A DNA stretch of 24,953 nt from a virus, in IMG/VR virus record IMGVR_UViG_3300045006_000291, positions 1 to 24,953 of that record; one strand, written 5' to 3'. The position numbers and the translations under genes are program-made. The notes under the pieces were generated by a model that saw only the letters and a list, made by a program, of their open reading frames with translations, made no database searches and was not told the origin of the DNA. Shown here in pieces: positions 19,964 through 24,953 of this stretch. Each line of letters starts with the position of its first letter. The stretch's first letter is position 1.

Positions 19964-21365
19964 GTATTACATAAGAGTAAATCTTTATTTTAAGGATGTT
20001 ACTGGTGCTCCATTTAAGTTGACTCCAGGCCAGGAGGATATATTTCGGATTGTTTATGAACCTTCTGTATCTCGTGGTGTTATTAAAGCAATTACGCAAT
20101 ATGGCAAGTCAGAGATTGCTTCTATGGCAATTGATATGGCGGCGGTAGAAAGACGGGAGAAAATTCTTATTATCTCTCCCAGTTTGAGACAAAGCTCAAT
20201 TATTATGGGTAAGGTGATTGAACATTTGTTTGACCATCCTCTTTTGACAGGGATGATTGATTATTCGGCAGGGACTTTGGAAAGGTTAAGACAGGAGAGA
20301 AGTAAAACACGGATTACTTTTAAGAATGGTAGTGAAGTTATGATTTTGACTGCGGAAGCAAGAATAGTAGCCAGAGAGGGAAAAGGTTTGATGGGATTTG
20401 GGGCGACTACAGTTGTGGTTGATGAATCTTCTTTGATAACTGATGAAATGTTTTCAAAAGTTTTAAGGATGGTGGGGGGAATGGAGCACGGTCGTTTAAT
20501 TCAACTCGGTAATCCATTTGAGGATAATCATTTTGCGAGAGCTTTTGGGAGTTCTCGGTATGAAAAGGTGAGTGTTGATTGGAAGCAAGCTTTAGCTGAA
20601 GGAAGAGTTACCCAAGAGTTTTTGGATGAGGCGAAAGAAGATATGCCTCCTTTGGATTGGTGGATTTTTTATGAGTGTAAATTTCCTGCCTTTTTGGCTC
20701 GTGAGGATTCGGTGTTCCCTTGGGAGTGGATTGAATTAGCTGTTAATCAAAAGGGATGTGAAGGAGAACATAAGCAAAGTAGTCTTGATGTAGCAAGATT
20801 TGGTAAAGATAAAACAATTTATATTTTTAGAAAAGGCGGTGAAGTAAAAAGATTAGAGGAAACTGAAAAAAGAGATACAATGGAGGTGGTGGGTTGGAGT
20901 AGTAGATTTTTGGAAGAGGATAAGCCTAATGTTCATTGCACAGATGTTGTTGGTATTGGTTCTGGTGTTCACGATAGATTGGTTGAGTTAAAGGATGAGG
21001 AAAAGTTGAAGATGGATGGGGAGTTAGTTCCTGTAAATGTTGGGGCAAGTCCTGTGGATGAAGGGATGGGGGAAGAGATGGCAAAAGAGCAGTATTTTAA
21101 TTTAAGAGCACAAGTATTTTGGAATTTAAGGAATCTATTTAAGCCTGATGGGAAGGGAAGGAGTCAGATAAGTATACCTGATGACCCAGAATTGAAAAAG
21201 CAATTAAGTGAAATTCGGTATAAGTTTAGCTCAGAGAGGAAAAGGAAAATTGAGGCAAAGGAAGAAATGAAAAAAAGGTTGGGGGTTTCACCAGATAAGG
21301 CGGATGCTTTAGCGTTAGCCTTCTTTCAAGTTTCTGGGGTAGAACCAGAGATGGTGATTGTGTAG
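19947..21365 (+). CDS. terL: Terminase large subunit
   Basis: I choose ATG 19947 (AAAGGGA eight to nine bases upstream); the frame is open back to TTG 19917 and ATG 19920. The protein has an ATPase domain with a Walker A variant AITQYGKSE (48-56), Walker B TTVVVDESS (154-162) and coupling motif QLGNP (186-190), then an RNase H-like nuclease with LDVARFGKDKT (280-290; Asp281), CTDVVGIGSG (331-340; Asp333) and PDKADALALAFF near the end. It cuts concatemeric DNA and pumps it into the prohead through the portal. At 472 residues it is of normal length. It overlaps the small subunit by 17 bases with the chosen start. Confidence 0.95.
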   Translation: MPLRSKYYIRVNLYFKDVTGAPFKLTPGQEDIFRIVYEPSVSRGVIKAITQYGKSEIASMAIDMAAVERREKILIISPSLRQSSIIMGKVIEHLFDHPLLTGMIDYSAGTLERLRQERSKTRITFKNGSEVMILTAEARIVAREGKGLMGFGATTVVVDESSLITDEMFSKVLRMVGGMEHGRLIQLGNPFEDNHFARAFGSSRYEKVSVDWKQALAEGRVTQEFLDEAKEDMPPLDWWIFYECKFPAFLAREDSVFPWEWIELAVNQKGCEGEHKQSSLDVARFGKDKTIYIFRKGGEVKRLEETEKRDTMEVVGWSSRFLEEDKPNVHCTDVVGIGSGVHDRLVELKDEEKLKMDGELVPVNVGASPVDEGMGEEMAKEQYFNLRAQVFWNLRNLFKPDGKGRSQISIPDDPELKKQLSEIRYKFSSERKRKIEAKEEMKKRLGVSPDKADALALAFFQVSGVEPEMVIV

Positions 21366-21371
21366 TAATTT

Positions 21372-21393
21372 GGTAATGACTTGCCTTTTTTTT
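21372..21393 (+). terminator. Weak possible terminator after terL
   Basis: A five-pair stem GGTAA/TTGCC (with one G-U pair) and a four-base loop is followed at once by eight T residues (21386-21393). The stem is weak and overlaps the -35 of the next promoter, so it may only attenuate. Confidence 0.35.
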
Positions 21394-21409
21394 ATTATTA
21401 TGTTAAGTT
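21381..21409 (+). promoter_or_regulatory. Probable leaderless promoter of portal gene
   Basis: TTGCCT (21381-21386), 17 bases, then TAAGTT (21404-21409) with an extended TGT before it. Six bases (TGGAGT) separate it from the ATG at 21416. Each hexamer is imperfect, but spacing, the extended element and the position relative to ATG agree with the other promoters. The GGAG at 21411 is too close to the ATG to be a normal ribosome site. Confidence 0.5.
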
Positions 21410-21415
21410 TGGAGT

Positions 21416-23713
21416 ATGGCAAAACCTTCTGACGATAGACCAAAGCCAACTGCTTCAGCAGTAATGGCGTTTCCACAGCCACCTCTCCGTAGAAGTGAAG
21501 AGTACTTGAAGGCTTACACAGCTTATGCTTTTACTGCTATTTCAGCGATTGCTCAAGAAGTTGCTTCAATTGATTTGAGATTATTCAGAGCAAAGTATGT
21601 AAAGGGAGTTCCAAAGACTGAAGAGGTTTATGAACACGAAGCTTTTAGTGTTCTTCAATATGTAAATCCTTTAACTACTTTCTATGACCAAGTAGAAGCT
21701 ACACAAGTTTATCAAGAATTGACGGGAGAAGCTTTTTGGATTGTCCTCAAACAAGGAGCCACCCCGAAAGAAATTTGGTTAGTTAGACCAGATTGGATGA
21801 CGATTGAGCCAGACCCTGAAAAGATTATTAAGGATTATGTTTACCATCCAGGGGGGGCTTTCAATGAAAAGGTTATTATTCCAACAGAGAATGTAATCCA
21901 TTTTAAGTATTTTAATCCCCTTAATCCTTACAGAGGGAAGGGCTCAATTCAGGCGGCGGCACTTCCTTTAGATATTCATACTTTTGCCCAAGAATGGAAT
22001 AGGAACTTTTTCTTTAATAGTGCTGTTCCTGGGTTAATCTTTACAACGGAGAAAAAGTTAGATGAGAAAGTAATTAAAAGATTTCTTGAGCAATGGCAGG
22101 CTTCTTACGGCGGAAGGTCTCAGACCAACAAGATTGCTTTTTTGGGTGGGGGAATGAAAGTAGATACGGTTACGATGCGGATGAAGGATATGGATTTTGC
22201 CGAACAGCAAAGGATGATGAGGGATGATGTGTTGGCGGTTTTCAAAGTTCCCAAAACAATTTTAGGATTAACGGATGATGTAAATAGGGCTAATGCCGAA
22301 GCAACTACAAGAGCTTTTATGGAGAGGGTAGTTACCCCTCGGATGACAAAGTTTGTTAATTGTCTCAATGAGTTCTTTTTGCCGATGTATGGGGACGATA
22401 GTCTGTTTTTTGATTTTGTTGACCCGTCTCCTGAAGATGTAGAGTTGAGTTTAAAGAGATATGAGAATGCAAGAAAATATACTTGGATGACTCCGAATGA
22501 AATTAGAGCGGAAGAAAACTTAGAACCCTTGCCTGGTGGCGATGATTTGTTTGCTCCATTAGGAAGCACTTTTAATCCGAATTTTGGTTTGATGACTCCA
22601 ACTCCACCAAAAGCGGAGGGTGGAAAAGTATTCGGATTTTTTGGGCGGATTTTTGGAACTAAGGAACAGAAAGAAGAAGGGGAGCGGTTTGTATCTAAGG
22701 CAAAACCAAGACCATTCAAACATATGGTGCGTCTTCCAGTTAAGAAGTTAGAAGTTTTACAGAGGGAGAAGTTGGAGGAAGATTTAACTAAAGATTTGGT
22801 GAAGTTTATAGGAGTAATGTTGAAAGAGAAAAATGGCGAGGAAAGGGTGGGAGTTGTTCATAAGGACAAACCAAAAGGGACTGAAGATATTATTTTTACA
22901 GATGAAAGGAAGGATGCTTATTGGAGAAGTTTTATTACTATGGTAACGGAAAGGGAGGCGGAATTAAAAGAGAAAGCGATTGAGTTATTTAAGGAGCAAG
23001 AGAAGATAGTTTTGGAGAATTTAGAGCGGAGTGTAAAGTATTGGAGAAAAGAGTTTAGAAAGGGAAAAGAAAGTTCTGTATTGCCTTCTTTAGAGCAAAT
23101 GTCAATGATGTGGGAGAGAGTTTTTGTCAATGAACTGCAGGAGATTTTAATAGAGCAGGGGGATTACACTTTAGACTTTTTGGGAGCGGGAGGACATTTG
23201 GATTTGACTACAGATTTTGCTGTTGAGTTTTTGAGAGAATATGCAGTTGGTATGGTGCGGGATATAAATGAGACAACGAGGACACAATTACGAGAAACTT
23301 TGGCTGAAGGATTTGAAGCTGGTGAAGGGATTGATAAACTGGAAGATAGAATAGAGGAGATATTCAAGAAAGCTACAAGGGTTAGGGCAGAAGTAATCGC
23401 TCGGACTGAAGCGTTAAGGGCAAGTAATTTTGCTACGGTAGAAGCATACAGGCAGTCAGAAGTAGTCTCTGGTAAGGAATGGTTAACAGAAAGAGACGAT
23501 AGGACTTGTCCATTTTGCGAGGAGTTGGATGGTAAGATAGTGGAGTTAGATGGTAATTACTATGATGAGGGAGATACATTTACTTTGGGGGATAGTAAAT
23601 TGGAATTTGAGTATGAGGTGGCACAGCCTCCTCTCCATCCTGATTGTCGTTGCACAACTATCCCAGTTTTAATAGAAGGAAAGGGTAAGAGTAAAAAGGA
23701 CTTGACAGAGTAA
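21416..23713 (+). CDS. HK97-type portal protein fused to MuF-like domain
   Basis: In the 765 residues, about 25-380 are a portal protein of the HK97 type: AYTAYAFTAISAIAQEVASI, HPGGAFNEKVIIPTENVIHFKYFNP, and RMMRDDVLAVFKVPKTILGL followed by NRANAEATTRAFM, a strong family signature. A linker with FGFFGRIFG follows. From about 560 is a helical region ending in a MuF-type domain: EVIARTEALRASN, then CPFCEELDGK (Cys698, Cys701) and PPLHPDCRCTTIPV (His741, Cys744, Cys746), probably a zinc site. The portal ring is the DNA channel and hub for capsid assembly; MuF domains are minor head components. Fusion of the two in one chain occurs in some phages. Capsid and protease genes are expected beyond the window. 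Confidence 0.93.
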   Translation: MAKPSDDRPKPTASAVMAFPQPPLRRSEEYLKAYTAYAFTAISAIAQEVASIDLRLFRAKYVKGVPKTEEVYEHEAFSVLQYVNPLTTFYDQVEATQVYQELTGEAFWIVLKQGATPKEIWLVRPDWMTIEPDPEKIIKDYVYHPGGAFNEKVIIPTENVIHFKYFNPLNPYRGKGSIQAAALPLDIHTFAQEWNRNFFFNSAVPGLIFTTEKKLDEKVIKRFLEQWQASYGGRSQTNKIAFLGGGMKVDTVTMRMKDMDFAEQQRMMRDDVLAVFKVPKTILGLTDDVNRANAEATTRAFMERVVTPRMTKFVNCLNEFFLPMYGDDSLFFDFVDPSPEDVELSLKRYENARKYTWMTPNEIRAEENLEPLPGGDDLFAPLGSTFNPNFGLMTPTPPKAEGGKVFGFFGRIFGTKEQKEEGERFVSKAKPRPFKHMVRLPVKKLEVLQREKLEEDLTKDLVKFIGVMLKEKNGEERVGVVHKDKPKGTEDIIFTDERKDAYWRSFITMVTEREAELKEKAIELFKEQEKIVLENLERSVKYWRKEFRKGKESSVLPSLEQMSMMWERVFVNELQEILIEQGDYTLDFLGAGGHLDLTTDFAVEFLREYAVGMVRDINETTRTQLRETLAEGFEAGEGIDKLEDRIEEIFKKATRVRAEVIARTEALRASNFATVEAYRQSEVVSGKEWLTERDDRTCPFCEELDGKIVELDGNYYDEGDTFTLGDSKLEFEYEVAQPPLHPDCRCTTIPVLIEGKGKSKKDLTE

Positions 23714-23730
23714 TTTAGATGGTTTAGACT
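23702..23730 (+). promoter_or_regulatory. Near-leaderless promoter of virion gene
   Basis: A perfect TTGACA (23702-23707) in the last codons of the portal gene, 17 bases, then TAGACT (23725-23730). Predicted start is near 23737, three bases before the ATG at 23740. No ribosome site is present between them. Confidence 0.55.
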
Positions 23731-23739
23731 TTTATTGAT

Positions 23740-24243
23740 ATGGCGGCTACAGTTTCAGTCAACCAATGTACGGGAGCTGGTCCTTCTACGACCACAATTA
23801 CCAATTTGAGGTTTAATACCGATGATACGGCTAATCCAGGAACGGTTAACCCGATGGTGAAGCCTGCGGCTGGAACAAATCGGTCTTACTGGAAAACAGT
23901 CTATTTGAATGCTGATACAACTCCGACTGGAACTATTAACAACTGCAAGATTTATTGTGATGGTACTATTAGTTGGACTGGATGCACTCTTTACATAGGT
24001 TCAACTGGAACATATGCCCAAGCAACGGGGATAGAAGGAACAACTGGCGATGATTCTTCGGTGGCAACTGCCAACATTACTAATTATACCTCGGGGGCGT
24101 CAAAGCAGTTAACGGGGTCAATTGATAATCCAAATACGGGAAAGATTACTGATTATGTAGTGATGCAGGTTGATTTGACGAACTCGGCAGTAGCTGGGAC
24201 TTTGGCGGCAGAAACTTTAACTTTTCAGTATGATGAAACATAA
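23740..24243 (+). CDS. Putative virion structural protein
   Basis: The 167 residues are unlike the rest of the window: rich in Thr, Asn, Gly, Ser and Ala, poor in Lys and Glu, and built of short beta-like stretches (TTTITNLRFNTDDTANPGT, YWKTVYLNADTTPTG, TISWTGCTLYIGSTGTYAQA, DYVVMQVDLTNSAVAG). This is the composition of phage head-decoration or fibre proteins. It has no known catalytic motif. The position just after the portal supports a head or capsid-surface role. Codon use also has more C than its neighbours, as expected for a Thr/Asn-rich, highly expressed protein. It has its own near-leaderless promoter. Confidence 0.6.
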   Translation: MAATVSVNQCTGAGPSTTTITNLRFNTDDTANPGTVNPMVKPAAGTNRSYWKTVYLNADTTPTGTINNCKIYCDGTISWTGCTLYIGSTGTYAQATGIEGTTGDDSSVATANITNYTSGASKQLTGSIDNPNTGKITDYVVMQVDLTNSAVAGTLAAETLTFQYDET

Positions 24244-24292
24244 AACTATGAAGAAAGGTTGCAGAAAACCAAGAAAGTAAAGGAGGTAAAAT

Positions 24293-24481
24293 ATGGCTAA
24301 ATGGAAATGTTTATTTTGTGGAGAAACAAAGGAAGTAATCAATGGGGTTTGCCCTAAATGTGGGCCGACTCAAACTATTCCTATGGATGAGGAGGCAAAG
24401 CAAGAGGGTGGGTTTTATGTAGCAGAGGAAGAGAAGAAAGCGAAAGAGGAAGCGGCAAAAGAGATAGAAGGAAACGAGTAA
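24293..24481 (+). CDS. Small zinc-ribbon protein, 62 aa
   Basis: WKCLFCGETKEVINGVCPKCG contains two CxxC pairs (Cys6/Cys9 and Cys18/Cys21, within residues 4-22), a rubredoxin-like zinc ribbon; the tail is a Glu/Lys-rich helix (EEEKKAKEEAAKEIEG). It probably binds zinc and either DNA, RNA or a protein partner; no specific function is known to me. The start has a strong AAAGGAGG ribosome site (24279-24286) with six-base spacing, in contrast to its leaderless neighbours. Confidence 0.75.
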   Translation: MAKWKCLFCGETKEVINGVCPKCGPTQTIPMDEEAKQEGGFYVAEEEKKAKEEAAKEIEGNE

Positions 24482-24503
24482 TACAATACTTTTTATTTTA
24501 AGT

Positions 24504-24558
24504 CCCTAATGCAATAGGGTAAGTGGAAGCAACTCTGTTGTTAGGGGTTGCTTTTTTT
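24504..24558 (+). terminator. Terminator with alternative upstream hairpin
   Basis: AAGCAAC (24527-24533) pairs with GTTGCTT (24547-24553) over a 13-base loop, and T residues 24552-24558 follow: a Rho-independent terminator. Upstream, CCCTA (24504-24508) pairs with TAGGG (24515-24519). CCCTAA can instead pair with TTAGGG (24541-24546) in the terminator loop, so the two hairpins may interact. Confidence 0.65.
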
Positions 24559-24564
24559 GTGTTT

Positions 24565-24942
24565 ATGATTGATTTATACTGGGTAGCCAATTATGAAGAC
24601 GGGAATAAACTTGAGCAGTTTAGTCCTGAAGGCAAAGAAAGGCGATACGCCGATATTGGCCGAGATAAGTTAACTCGGTTTGATATGGTGGAGAAAAAAA
24701 CGGCAAAGGCTATTTTTTCAGTTTATCTAAGGCAGGGTCAAAGATTGATTTACAGAAGGCGAAGTTTGATAAATATGAATGGTGGAGAAAGAGTTATTGT
24801 TTATTTAGTTGGTTGGCAGATGACAGTTATGACTAATTCGGGACCGAGAAACATTACAGCAATAAATTATATTCACCAAGATGGTTCAATTGCTTTGGAT
24901 GATTCAAGAGATAATTTGGAATTGTTGGATTTTGAAAGATAA
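24565..24942 (+). CDS. Hypothetical protein, about 125 aa
   Basis: The frame is open from GTG 24523, but its first 14 codons lie in the terminator hairpin and T-tract, and give a hydrophobic stretch (TLLLGVAFFVFM) that is probably an artefact. I therefore prefer ATG 24565, which starts MIDLYWVANYEDG. Neither start has a good ribosome site. The protein is soluble with an alternating beta pattern (RLIYRRRSLINMNGG, VIVYLVGWQMTVMT, NITAINYIHQDGSI) and an acidic end (LDDSRDNLELLDFER). I do not recognise the family. Its place among virion genes is the only clue to function. Confidence 0.6.
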   Translation: MIDLYWVANYEDGNKLEQFSPEGKERRYADIGRDKLTRFDMVEKKTAKAIFSVYLRQGQRLIYRRRSLINMNGGERVIVYLVGWQMTVMTNSGPRNITAINYIHQDGSIALDDSRDNLELLDFER

Positions 24943-24953
24943 ATGTAATGTAA

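Noticed and set aside
22120-22719. A 199-codon minus-strand frame within the portal gene.
   Set aside because: The portal frame carries clear family motifs; the reverse frame is Ser/Lys/Phe-rich with no motif and no promoter. All other genes are on the + strand.
1-24953. tRNA genes, CRISPR arrays, insertion sequences, integrase and attachment sites.
   Set aside because: I looked for cloverleaf-like segments with CCA ends, regularly spaced repeats, transposase motifs and integrase motifs and saw none. The only mobile-type genes are the HNH endonucleases.

Overview
This window is a stretch of a tailed double-stranded DNA phage (or prophage) genome, class Caudoviricetes. The right third carries small terminase, large terminase, an HK97-type portal fused to a MuF-like domain, and a repetitive putative virion protein. 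All genes read on the + strand, most overlap by 4 to 50 bases (many ATGA junctions), and UGA and UAG act as normal stops (standard code 11). The DNA is AT-rich, with G far in excess of C on the coding strand. Sigma-70-type promoters are close to consensus, and one Shine-Dalgarno sequence (12595-12608) matches nearly the whole canonical 16S rRNA 3' tail. The host is therefore an AT-rich bacterium with standard signals; I cannot name it.

Layout. (1) 1-141: the last part of a DNA methyltransferase. (2) 150-12607: an accessory island with seven glycosyltransferase domains in six genes, a UDP-sugar dehydrogenase homologue, three intact class I methyltransferases (one fused to a kinase-like domain), one truncated methyltransferase, small membrane peptides, and three HNH endonuclease genes of which one is decayed. 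(3) 12612-15436: ParB-like protein, P-loop kinase, class II glutamine amidotransferase and a probable amino acid:DNA transferase, in overlapping order. (4) 15468-19492: second ParB-like protein, radical SAM enzyme, GTP cyclohydrolase I (FolE), XapX membrane peptide, DpdA/TGT-like base transglycosylase and third ParB-like protein. (5) 19505 to the end: packaging and virion genes.

The most interesting feature is blocks 3 and 4. Together they look like a DNA hypermodification locus joining two chemistries normally known from different phages: thymidine hypermodification (kinase plus amino acid:DNA transferase acting on 5-hydroxymethyluracil) and 7-deazaguanine insertion (FolE plus DpdA). The glycosyltransferases may extend this to sugar-decorated DNA, or may decorate virion or cell-surface targets. 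The base actually made cannot be told from the sequence.

A second pattern concerns regulation. At least five genes start exactly six bases after a -10 hexamer, so their transcripts would begin at the AUG (leaderless), and three more are nearly leaderless. These promoters mark the starts of HNH genes and of the modification, packaging and structural modules.
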